Below, in pieces: positions 1 to 6,422 of a stretch of 14,407 nucleotides of DNA (position 1 is the stretch's first letter; every line of letters starts with the position of its first letter). The notes beneath the pieces were generated by a model that worked only from the letters and a program-made list of their open reading frames with translations, was not told where the DNA came from and did not search any database. The stretch comes from an uncultured Leucobacter sp. (GTDB lineage: Bacteria > Actinomycetota > Actinomycetes > Actinomycetales > Microbacteriaceae), in contig CALCJF010000018.1 of the NCBI GenBank assembly GCA_937967375.1, positions 1 to 14,407 on the forward strand, in the 5' to 3' direction. Position numbers and translations under genes: made by a program.

Positions 1-180
1 GTTGCGGGCATCGGGGCGCTCTCGAATGCAAAGGCGCTCGCCGCTGGGCTCGAGCTACGACCGCTCGCAGAAACGATGCGCGATACCCTCGCGTGGTGCC
101 GTGAACGGGGGAGCGACGTGGTGCTTGGGGCGGGGCTTACTGACGCCGAAGAGCGCGAGCTGCTTGCCGCTCTTGAGTGA
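1..180 (+). CDS. NAD-dependent epimerase/reductase-like protein, C-terminal end (partial)
   Basis: Frame 1 is open from the first base to a TGA at 178-180 and gives the last 59 residues of a protein that starts outside the window. The tail reads G-L-E-L-R-P-L-A-E-T-M-R-D-T-L-A-W followed by a short linker and T-D-A-E-E-R-E-L-L-A-A-L-E. The 'G-L-x-x-R-P-L-x-E-T-x-x-D-T-L-A-W' pattern is characteristic of the C-terminus of bacterial NAD-dependent epimerase/dehydratase family proteins (extended SDR fold). The catalytic and NAD-binding part is not visible, so substrate and activity cannot be judged. Its last 44 bases (137-180) are also coding on the opposite strand, because the convergent MFS gene stops inside it. 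Family assignment is fairly good; the exact enzyme is unknown. Confidence 0.65.
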   Translation, partial: VAGIGALSNAKALAAGLELRPLAETMRDTLAWCRERGSDVVLGAGLTDAEERELLAALE

Positions 181-1390
181 GGGCAGGGAGATAGCACAGC
201 GCACCGATCAAGCTGAACCCGCCCGCAGCGATCATCGCGAGCGAAACCGACTGCACCTCCGCGAACGCGGTGAGCGCGAGGAGCCCGAGGCTGTATGCCC
301 CGCCCGAAATCATCGAGTTCAGCGACAGCACCGTAGCTCGCGTTGAGGCATCTGCTTGGCGGTGCAGCAGTGTGGCATGCACGGGCCCGCTCGAGCCGTG
401 TGTGAGGTAACACAAGCCGTACGCGAGTAGCACGCCGCTCGCGCCCGCGGCGAGCCCCATGAGCACCACAAACGCTCCGTTCAAGAGGCGCCCGAGGATC
501 GCTACCCATGCGGTGCCAATCCTTCTGCTGGCAAAACCTGCGACAAACGATCCTGCGGCAAAGCAGAGCCACGCCGCTGCCGAGGCGAAGCCGAAAAGGG
601 CCGCCGCGTCGCGTTCGCTTGGCAGCAACTCGGCAAGGCGCAGCGGGGTGAGGGTTTCGAAACCTATCATCGCGAGAGCCCAGAAGACTTCGACGAGGAT
701 CAGCCCCCGCAATACCCTCGATACTGCTGCGAGGCGCAAGCCGCCGGCGGTCGCCTTGGGTATTGCCGTAAGTGCGCTTGCAAGGCGCTTCAGACGGCGC
801 GGTCGCCCGCTGCCCAGCCTGCGGGGCTCGCGGACGAGTGAGAAACTCAGTGCCGTGTAGCACGCATAACAGGCGGTGGCCACGAAGACGGGCAATGCGA
901 GAGCCGAGACTTGCGCGAAGGGGTTCCATGCGACGAGCAGCCCGCCCGCGAGCGCACCGAACGCGATCGTCACGCCGAGGGCCGCGCCCGCTCGGGTGAG
1001 TGGCCGGGCAATATCTGCCTGTGGGTCGTGCGTGTGCACCGTATCCACGAACCACGATTCGAGTGCCCGAAACACGCCCTGAATGGCGAACGAGACGGCG
1101 AACAGCCAGAACTCGTCAGCGATGAGGAACAGGGTCGACGCCAACACCGCGAGAACTCCTCCCGTGACGAGCAAGGGTCGGCGCCCGATCGTGTCTGAGA
1201 GTGCTCCGCTCGGAAGCTCGAGACCCAGCACAATGAAGCCCTGGATCGCCAGGAGCGTGCCGATCTCGAGAGCGGAAAGCCCGCGCTCTGCCGGCAGCAG
1301 GATCGTCGAGGTGAACATGACTCCGACCGGAAACCAGCGAATGCAGGTCAACCAGACAAGACGGTGCTCCGCCGACTGCTGCGAGATCAC
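137..1390 (-). CDS. MFS transporter, probable drug or metabolite efflux
   Basis: This is a 417-residue polytopic membrane protein starting at GTG (1390). It has about 12 hydrophobic segments and the usual MFS length. The motif A region at residues about 61-72 (S-G-A-L-S-D-T-I-G-R-R-P) follows the second membrane segment and is the hallmark of the cytoplasmic loop 2-3 of the Major Facilitator Superfamily. The start codon overlaps the stop of the upstream ArsR-type regulator in a GTGA tetranucleotide (1387-1390), with no obvious Shine-Dalgarno sequence of its own, so translation is probably coupled to the regulator. The pairing with a cognate repressor suggests inducible export of a toxic or signalling compound; the substrate cannot be told from the sequence. 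The 3' end overlaps the convergent epimerase-like gene by 44 bp. The MFS call is firm; the efflux direction is inferred. Confidence 0.9.
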   Translation of the reverse strand: MISQQSAEHRLVWLTCIRWFPVGVMFTSTILLPAERGLSALEIGTLLAIQGFIVLGLELPSGALSDTIGRRPLLVTGGVLAVLASTLFLIADEFWLFAVSFAIQGVFRALESWFVDTVHTHDPQADIARPLTRAGAALGVTIAFGALAGGLLVAWNPFAQVSALALPVFVATACYACYTALSFSLVREPRRLGSGRPRRLKRLASALTAIPKATAGGLRLAAVSRVLRGLILVEVFWALAMIGFETLTPLRLAELLPSERDAAALFGFASAAAWLCFAAGSFVAGFASRRIGTAWVAILGRLLNGAFVVLMGLAAGASGVLLAYGLCYLTHGSSGPVHATLLHRQADASTRATVLSLNSMISGGAYSLGLLALTAFAEVQSVSLAMIAAGGFSLIGALCYLPALTQERQAARALRRQ

Positions 1391-1971
1391 GATGGGTTCG
1401 GGGGAGTCAGATCGAGCGGGATCGCCTGGGTTGCGAAGAGCACTTTTCTCGCGTTGGCCGAGTTGTCGGCTGTTCTGTACCTCCTGGCGAGGGCCTCGAA
1501 CTCGACGTAAAAGTCGGCGAGCCGATCGGGCGAGACCTCAAGTATGACGTCACTGAAACCGAGCCGGTCGGTCCACTCGCTCGGCCAGTCGTGCTCGACA
1601 TCGAGCCAACGCTCGGCCTGCGCGGCGTACTCGCCGAGGTAGTTTCGTCGCAGCCAGTCAAGTGAGGCGCTTGCGTCTGGGTCGTCTGAGAAGTCTGAGC
1701 TTTGCCAGGAATGAGACGCTGTGCTTGCCATCCATACGCGGCGCTTACCGATGCCCTCACCGCTATCGGCCACCAGGGCGACGCCCTCAAGCTCTCGCAG
1801 ATGGTAGCTCGTAGCGCCCGTGTTGGTGCCGAGCTTTGCGGCAAGCTCGGTGGCCGTCGCTGGCCCGTTCACGCGCAACTCAGTGAGAAGGCGCGAACGC
1901 AGAGGGTGGGCAAGCACGCGGAGGGCACGCTTGTCGAGCCGTAGGTCGCTGGGCGAGTTGGGATCGTTCAT
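1387..1971 (-). CDS. ArsR-family winged-helix transcriptional regulator
   Basis: The product is 194 residues with an N-terminal winged-helix domain at about residues 14-82. The recognition region T-E-L-A-A-K-L-G-T-N-T-G-A-T-S-Y-H-L-R-E-L and the wing G-K-R-R-V-W match the HTH_20/ArsR type. There is no cysteine anywhere in the protein, so it is not a classical thiolate metal sensor; the C-terminal ~110 residues may be the ligand-binding or dimerisation part. I chose ATG 1971 rather than the farther-upstream in-frame start at 2007, because that one lies inside the inverted repeat and ATG 1971 sits 7 nt after a -10-like box, as in other leaderless genes here. The gene overlaps the downstream MFS gene by 4 bp. 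It probably represses itself and the transporter by binding the palindrome at 1993-2025. Family is firm; the ligand is unknown. Confidence 0.9.
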   Translation of the reverse strand: MNDPNSPSDLRLDKRALRVLAHPLRSRLLTELRVNGPATATELAAKLGTNTGATSYHLRELEGVALVADSGEGIGKRRVWMASTASHSWQSSDFSDDPDASASLDWLRRNYLGEYAAQAERWLDVEHDWPSEWTDRLGFSDVILEVSPDRLADFYVEFEALARRYRTADNSANARKVLFATQAIPLDLTPPNPS

Positions 1972-1978
1972 GCAGGCA

Positions 1979-2007
1979 ATTGTGCCATGCATAATTTCTA
2001 TGCACAA
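1979..2007 (-). promoter_or_regulatory. Leaderless promoter of the ArsR-MFS operon
   Basis: On the minus strand a TTGTGC (-35-like, 2007 to 2002) is followed after 17 nt by CACAAT (-10-like, 1984 to 1979). The regulator's ATG (1971) follows 7 nt later, so the transcript would begin at or next to the start codon. The -35 hexamer is the inner part of the left arm of the 15-bp inverted repeat, so a bound dimer would cover it. Spacing and geometry are seen directly; promoter activity is inferred. Confidence 0.5.
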
Positions 2008-2025
2008 CTATTGTGCATAGAAATT
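1993..2025. promoter_or_regulatory. Perfect 15-bp inverted repeat, probable operator
   Basis: The left arm AATTTCTATGCACAA (1993-2007) and right arm TTGTGCATAGAAATT (2011-2025) are exact reverse complements around a 3-bp centre CTA. A further half-site-like TTGTGC occurs at 1980-1985. The element fills most of the 57-bp gap between the stop of pdxY and the start of the ArsR-type gene and overlaps the putative -35 box. It is AT-rich in otherwise GC-rich DNA and has no following T-run, which favours an operator over a terminator. Binding by the adjacent regulator is inference from position and symmetry. Confidence 0.75.
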
Positions 2026-2028
2026 GAC

Positions 2029-2880
2029 TTAACGTAGCTGCGTGACCTCGAAGGAATGCTTCGGCGACACATAGGCCTCTTGCGATTCGATGAGCTGCAG
2101 TTCACGCTCGCCAGAATTCAGCGTGTTTTCGAGCAATTCGAACACGCTGGCGGCCGTGCGTCCGAGTGCGCTTGCCGCATCGCCCGATCCTCGCAGCTGC
2201 GCAGAAAACAGTGCCGCAGTGACATCGCCCGAGCCGTTCGCCTTGAACGGAAGCTGGGGAGTCTGCACGATCCAGGCACCGCCGGGGGTGACAGCGAGCA
2301 TTTCGATCGTGCCCTCGGGGCGATCGGGGCGCAGCACACTCGTGACCAGCACCGTCTGCGGGCCGCTCTGGCGAATGAGGTCGACCGACGCCAGCGTCTC
2401 ATCGATCGTGTGCGGATCGGTGCCGGTGAGAAAACCGAGTTCGAATTGATTCGGTGTGATCAGATCTGCCGCGGGAACGACGCGATCACGAATCAGCGAC
2501 TGCACCTCGGGTGCAACAAAACAGCCAGACGAAGCGCTGCCGAGCACCGGGTCACACGCATAGACGGCCTCGGGGTTGCGTGCTTTCACGAGCGCCACGG
2601 CATCGAGAATTGCGTCGCCGATATCGTTGCCGCCCTGATAACCGCTGAGCACGAGCTGCACATCGTCGAGCCCACCGCGAGCATCGATGCCGCGCACCAC
2701 GTCGCGCACATTGTCGCCAGTGAGCAGCGGGCCGCCCCACTCGCCGTAGCCGGTGTGGTTCGAAAACATCACGGTATAGATCGGCATGACCTCGTGGCCG
2801 ATGCGCTGCAGCGGGAAAACCGCGGCCGAGTTGCCGACGTGACCGTACGAGACCGAGCTTTGAATCGAAAGAATCCGCAT
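2029..2880 (-). CDS. pdxY: Pyridoxal kinase PdxY
   Basis: This is a 283-residue ribokinase-fold enzyme that phosphorylates pyridoxal to pyridoxal 5'-phosphate with ATP in the cytoplasmic vitamin B6 salvage pathway. The N-terminus carries the PdxY signature S-V-S-Y-G-H-V-G-N-S-A (residues 9-19), then F-S-N-H-T-G-Y-G (39-46), S-G-Y-Q-G (79-83), C-D-P-V-L-G (109-114) and I-T-P-N-Q-F-E-L (141-148). The C-terminal G-S-G-D-V (216-220) includes the catalytic aspartate; G-S-G-D rather than G-T-G-D is usual in this subfamily. The length is normal for the family and the ATG at 2880 directly begins M-R-I-L-S-I-Q-S. It is separated from the divergent crotonase gene by 134 bp and lies 57 bp upstream of the ArsR-type gene, with no known functional link to it. 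I could not identify a convincing promoter or Shine-Dalgarno sequence. Confidence 0.95.
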   Translation of the reverse strand: MRILSIQSSVSYGHVGNSAAVFPLQRIGHEVMPIYTVMFSNHTGYGEWGGPLLTGDNVRDVVRGIDARGGLDDVQLVLSGYQGGNDIGDAILDAVALVKARNPEAVYACDPVLGSASSGCFVAPEVQSLIRDRVVPAADLITPNQFELGFLTGTDPHTIDETLASVDLIRQSGPQTVLVTSVLRPDRPEGTIEMLAVTPGGAWIVQTPQLPFKANGSGDVTAALFSAQLRGSGDAASALGRTAASVFELLENTLNSGERELQLIESQEAYVSPKHSFEVTQLR

Positions 2881-3014
2881 TGTCTGATCATCTCACTCGC
2901 CGTGCGAAATGAACCAAAGGCGCGAGGTGCGCGGTGCAAAACGGTCCACCGGATAGGGTGAACACGTCGCTACGATTCGCAGTAGCCCTGCTTGCACAAC
3001 GAAAGGTGCGTTTC

Positions 3015-3773
3015 ATGAATGACTCGGTACTCTGCGAGGTTGCAGACGGCATCGCCCGCATTACCCTGAACCGCCCGGCCAGCCTGAACGCATTCAACGA
3101 AGAAACCGCAGAAGCCTGGGCTCGGGTGACCACCGAGACGGTCCGGCGCGATGACGTGCGGGTGATTCTGCTCTCCGGCAACGGCCGGGCATTTTGCGCG
3201 GGCGGTGACGTTCGCTCCATGGCCGTTGGCGGTTTTAGCGAGGATCGCATCTTCGAGCTGGCGCAGCAGATCAATCAGGGGCAGCTTGCACTTCTTGAAT
3301 CGCCTATTCCCGTGGTCGCAGCGGCACACGGCACGACCGCGGGCGGCGGGCTCGGCATCCTGCTGAACAGCGACTACGCAATCGTGGGCGAGAGCTCAAA
3401 GATCGGCAGCATCTACGCGAAGCTCGGCCTGACCCCTGACCTCACGGTTCCGGCGCTGCTCGCCCGGGCGATCGGTGAACGCCGCGCGATGCAGCTCGTG
3501 CTTCAGGACCGAATGCTCAGTGCCGCAGAGGCTCTCGACTGGGGCCTGGTCGCCGAGGTGGTGCCTGACGATCAGGTGCTCGAGCGTGCCGAACAACTCG
3601 CGCGCTTCATCGCCGACAACGCCCCCGAAGCGCGGGGCCAGGCAAAACGGCTGGTGCGAGCGACGTATGGGCGCAGCTTTGCAGAGACGCTCGAAGACGA
3701 GGGGCGCACCATCGGGCGCGCACTTGCAGGCAACGAAGCGCCTGGCCTCATCTCAACGTTCATCGGCGGCTAG
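3015..3773 (+). CDS. Crotonase-fold protein, probable enoyl-CoA isomerase/hydratase family (PaaG-like)
   Basis: The product is 252 residues, the normal length of a monofunctional crotonase. The two oxyanion-hole segments are present: F-C-A-G-G-D (residues 60-65) and A-G-G-G-L-G (109-114). The two glutamates that add water in classical enoyl-CoA hydratase are not conserved. The position after the GGG-x motif is Gly, and the 'PE' position before the K-L-G-L-x-P segment is Tyr. Instead it has Y-A-K-L-G-L-T-P-D, with Asp at about 142, the pattern of PaaG-like delta3,delta2-enoyl-CoA isomerases in which that Asp is catalytic. I infer isomerase or a related acyl-CoA reaction rather than simple hydration. 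ATG 3015 follows an A/G-rich AAAGGTG nine bases upstream. It is divergent from pdxY, and its TAG stop overlaps the stop of the convergent DUF2252 gene. No other fatty-acid genes are nearby. Confidence 0.88.
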   Translation: MNDSVLCEVADGIARITLNRPASLNAFNEETAEAWARVTTETVRRDDVRVILLSGNGRAFCAGGDVRSMAVGGFSEDRIFELAQQINQGQLALLESPIPVVAAAHGTTAGGGLGILLNSDYAIVGESSKIGSIYAKLGLTPDLTVPALLARAIGERRAMQLVLQDRMLSAAEALDWGLVAEVVPDDQVLERAEQLARFIADNAPEARGQAKRLVRATYGRSFAETLEDEGRTIGRALAGNEAPGLISTFIGG

Positions 3774-5143
3774 AGCGAGGCGAGAAACTGCTCGTAGTCT
3801 GCCCGCGAACGATCTGCATAAGCATAGCCCCAGGTGAGCAACGCCCGACCCGCAGCGCGACCGCTTCCGAGGTAGCCGCTCACTAGGGCAGCCAGGGGCG
3901 ATTGGCTGTGCGCCCGCGCCAGCGTCACGCCGCAAGCTTCGGCGTAGACCCTGAACGGCCCGTCATCTAGGCTGTCAGCATCGATGCCACCCTTCATGTC
4001 GTGAAACTGGCGCACGTAGAGATCGATGTCGTCGTATCTCAAGTAGCCGAGGAACGGATCGGACACCGCCTGCAGCACCCGTTGCAGTGCGACCACACGC
4101 ACTCCCTCGCCGTGAGCGGCAACGCCATCGCGAAGCACTCGAGGCTGCACAATACCGCCGTACTGTTCGAGCACGCTTCTGCCCGCCTCTTTCGACTGCA
4201 TGAGCAGAGCGTTCCCGTCGCCGTCTTGCAGCAGGCTGAGCGCGCAGCGTGTGCCGACGCTGCCAACACCGACAACGCGCCGAGCGGCGTCTACGATCCC
4301 ATAGTGCTGCAGCAGCTGGTGAATATCGGCGTTCGCGTTCTCAAGGTAGCGATCCATCAATTGACGCACCTGGTGCAGAGTGGCTTCGGGCAGCTCGCTC
4401 AGCGTGGGTGGCTGCATCACAAAACGCATGCGCCCGTTCTCGTCAGTAACCGTGAGCTTCTTCACTGAACGCTCCCCGGTGCGCCGACGCGCGTGCTTGA
4501 TCGCCTTGCGCAATACTCGCTGAGCGTCGTTTGGCAACGTGGCGATGCCGGCGTCGGCATCGAGGTGGGTGTAATAACGTTCGGTAGGTGAGAGGGAGAG
4601 GTTTGCGCGAAGCGCGTGCGCGTAGGCGCGAACAGTGGCAAGTGCCGCTGCCTCGACAACACTTTGGTCTCGTCCTGTCGCTTGGCCCGCGATGATCACG
4701 CTCGTGACGAGACGCTTGACGTCCCACTCCCACGGGGCCCAGGCAGCCTCGTCGAAATCATTGAGGTCGAAGACGAGGCTCCGCTGCGGCGAAGCATAGA
4801 AGCCGAAATTTGAGACGTGCGCATCGCCGCACGACGGCACCAGAATGTCGGTGTGCGGGTCGACTGCATGGTCGGCCGCCATCAGCGCAGCCGTGCCGCG
4901 ATAGAAAGTGAACGGGCTTTGCGACATGCGTTCGTTGCGCAATGAAATCAGGTCTTGCAGCCGAGTCGAGTTTTGTTCGGCGAGGATCTCGAGCGGCCGC
5001 CTGTCGTGGTGGCTCAGTACGCCGAGCTGGCGGCGGGGCATACGCTTTCGCAGGGCTCGCCCCGCCGCGAGGCTTTGCGCTGAGGAGGGAGGGAGCTTTG
5101 GGAGCGCGTACGCAGATGCCGTTTCAGCTGTCGAGTCTGTCAT
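3770..5143 (-). CDS. DUF2252 family protein, possible kinase-like enzyme
   Basis: This is a 457-residue soluble protein of the DUF2252 family, recognised by S-P-F-T-F-Y-R-G (76-83), C-G-D-A-H-V-S-N-F-G (105-114), V-F-D-L-N-D-F-D-E (124-132) and W-E-W-D-V-K-R-L (139-146). Later come a glycine-rich G-V-G-S-V-G-T-R (about 292-299), M-Q-S-K-E-A (about 315-320), Y-V-R-Q-F-H-D-M-K-G and a C-terminal G-x-x-L-A-R-A-H-S-Q-S. No biochemical role is firmly known to me. The GDxHxxN and DFD segments resemble the catalytic and metal-binding loops of aminoglycoside phosphotransferase-like kinases, while the Gly-rich loop and lysine resemble a kinase N-lobe placed after them (inference). ATG 5143 is divergent from gluQRS with only 34 bp between the starts. 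There is no signal peptide. Family is firm; function is unknown. Confidence 0.9.
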   Translation of the reverse strand: MTDSTAETASAYALPKLPPSSAQSLAAGRALRKRMPRRQLGVLSHHDRRPLEILAEQNSTRLQDLISLRNERMSQSPFTFYRGTAALMAADHAVDPHTDILVPSCGDAHVSNFGFYASPQRSLVFDLNDFDEAAWAPWEWDVKRLVTSVIIAGQATGRDQSVVEAAALATVRAYAHALRANLSLSPTERYYTHLDADAGIATLPNDAQRVLRKAIKHARRRTGERSVKKLTVTDENGRMRFVMQPPTLSELPEATLHQVRQLMDRYLENANADIHQLLQHYGIVDAARRVVGVGSVGTRCALSLLQDGDGNALLMQSKEAGRSVLEQYGGIVQPRVLRDGVAAHGEGVRVVALQRVLQAVSDPFLGYLRYDDIDLYVRQFHDMKGGIDADSLDDGPFRVYAEACGVTLARAHSQSPLAALVSGYLGSGRAAGRALLTWGYAYADRSRADYEQFLASL

Positions 5144-5177
5144 GCGCTCATTGTGGCAGCTATGTCAAGATTGGGGA

Positions 5178-6095
5178 ATGGCGAATACAGGTGCGGGGCG
5201 GTATGCGCCGAGCCCCTCTGGCCGCTTGCATCTCGGCAACCTGCGCACTGCGCTGGTCGCCTGGTTGTTTGCGCGCAGCACAGGCAGGCGTTTTCTGATG
5301 CGCATCGAAGACGTGGACCGGGCCAGAGACGCGGGCGTGGCCGATGAACAGCTCGCAGAAATCGCGGCGATCGGCATTGATTGGGACGGCGAGCCCGTGG
5401 TGCAGACCGAGCGTCGAGCCGCGCACGAGGCCGCGATAGCGATGCTGGCCTCGCGCGGGCTCGTCTACGAGTGCACGTGCAGCAGACGAGAGATTCTCGA
5501 GGCCCCGAGTGCACCGCACGCGGCCCCTGGTGCGTACCCTGGCACGTGCCGCAAGCGCACCGAGCAGGAGCGCGCCGACGCCCGTGCCGCAATCGCGCCG
5601 CGGCTCCCGGCGTTGCGGCTTCGCAGCGAGATCACCGAACTGTCTTTTGAAGACATGCTGCTTGGCGAGGTAACCGCCTCTATCGATGATTTCGTGCTGC
5701 GGCGCGGAGATGGCGCGATCGCTTACAACCTCGCCGTGGTCGTAGACGACGCCGACATGGGTGTGGACCAGGTAGTGCGCGGAGATGACCTGGCGTCATC
5801 TACGCCTCGGCAGATGCTGTTGCAGCGGTTACTTGGTCTGCCTACTCCGGTGTATGCGCACGTGCCCCTGGTGCTCGGCCCGAGCGGAGCGCGCCTCGCG
5901 AAGCGCGACGGTGCGGTGACGCTCGAAGATCTCGCTGAGCAGGGGGTCTCGGCAGAATCGGTGCGCGACGAACTCGCGGCGTCGCTCGGTCTTTCGCAGC
6001 CGGGGGAGTCGCTCACCATGGCTGAGCTGCTCGAGCGCTTCGACCCACGGCGCTTACCCCGAGAAGCCTGGGTTTGGGGTGGTGCTACTTCTTGA
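5178..6095 (+). CDS. gluQ: Glutamyl-Q tRNA(Asp) synthetase GluQRS
   Basis: This is a 305-residue class I synthetase-like protein that lacks the anticodon-binding half of GltX. Known members attach activated glutamate to queuosine at position 34 of tRNA-Asp. Visible motifs are R-Y-A-P-S-P-S-G with the HIGH-like H-L-G-N (18-21), R-I-E-D-V-D (42-47), the zinc-site residues C-T-C (99-101) with Y-P-G-T-C (120-124), R-G-D-D-L (201-205), and the KMSKS-equivalent L-A-K-R-D-G (240-245). The length is normal. I took ATG 5178, which places the conserved R-Y-A-P-S-P-S-G near the N-terminus; an open frame extends farther upstream, but only across the divergent DUF2252 gene. The 3' end overlaps the convergent GerW-like gene by 11 bp. 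Upstream TATGTC at 5161 might be a -10, with no convincing -35. Confidence 0.93.
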   Translation: MANTGAGRYAPSPSGRLHLGNLRTALVAWLFARSTGRRFLMRIEDVDRARDAGVADEQLAEIAAIGIDWDGEPVVQTERRAAHEAAIAMLASRGLVYECTCSRREILEAPSAPHAAPGAYPGTCRKRTEQERADARAAIAPRLPALRLRSEITELSFEDMLLGEVTASIDDFVLRRGDGAIAYNLAVVVDDADMGVDQVVRGDDLASSTPRQMLLQRLLGLPTPVYAHVPLVLGPSGARLAKRDGAVTLEDLAEQGVSAESVRDELAASLGLSQPGESLTMAELLERFDPRRLPREAWVWGGATS

Positions 6096-6417
6096 GCGCG
6101 CGAATCAGCCGGGTCAGCGCGTGGCCCGCGACGAGCACGAAGGGAATGCCGACCGCGATGAGCGCAATCGTGTTTGGCTCGAAGCGGGTGTATCCGTCGC
6201 GAGTGACATAAGCGCCGGTCGGGCAAGCGAAGCCGCCGCCACCGGCGCCTGAGCCCTCTCCCTGATCTGAGGCGCCAGCCTCGCCTGCTCCGAAGCCGTA
6301 CCCTGCGATTGCGACGGGCACGATTGTGGTGCCGTCGAGTTCGACCGGGTCGCCATAGGCGGCGTGCACGCCGACAGAGGTGACGGTATCTGCGATCTGC
6401 TTCGTGATGCTAGCCAT
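6085..6417 (-). CDS. GerW/YtfJ-like protein with C-terminal membrane anchor
   Basis: This is a 110-residue protein. The N-terminal part (about residues 10-70) carries S-V-G-V-H-A-A-Y-G-D-P-V-E-L-D-G-T-T-I-V-P-V and G-Y-G-F-G-A-G, followed by a Gly-rich stretch. These are the hallmark of the spore-protein YtfJ/GerW family (PF09579), which is named from Bacillus but also occurs in actinobacteria that do not sporulate. A hydrophobic segment at about 83-103 ending in R-L-I-R-A-L-K-K suggests a C-terminal membrane anchor with an inside-positive tail. I chose ATG 6417, since the longer upstream frame only reads through the preceding SGNH gene. It starts 5 bp after that gene's stop, so the two are cotranscribed. 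No sporulation gene is present in the window, so a role in germination is not supported. Function in this organism is unknown. Confidence 0.82.
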   Translation of the reverse strand: MASITKQIADTVTSVGVHAAYGDPVELDGTTIVPVAIAGYGFGAGEAGASDQGEGSGAGGGGFACPTGAYVTRDGYTRFEPNTIALIAVGIPFVLVAGHALTRLIRALKK

Positions 6418-6422
6418 GCGAG

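Noticed and set aside
1972..2007. A longer start of the ArsR-type regulator inside the palindrome
   Set aside because: The extra 12 residues precede the conserved domain and would be translated from the operator; ATG 1971 fits the promoter spacing.
1993..2025. The 15-bp inverted repeat as a terminator of pdxY
   Set aside because: The stem is AT-rich, no T-run follows on the minus strand, and it coincides with the next gene's promoter, so an operator is the better reading.
2056..2961. A 301-codon open frame on the plus strand opposite pdxY
   Set aside because: It is antisense to a gene with unmistakable PdxY motifs; long antisense frames are expected in GC-rich coding DNA, and the translation resembles no family.
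5163..5168. A perfect TTGACA on the minus strand in front of DUF2252
   Set aside because: No acceptable -10 box lies 16-18 nt downstream before the coding region, so I did not call a promoter.
4908..5177. An upstream extension of gluQRS giving 395 residues
   Set aside because: It runs antisense through the start of DUF2252, and the synthetase's conserved N-terminus begins right after ATG 5178.
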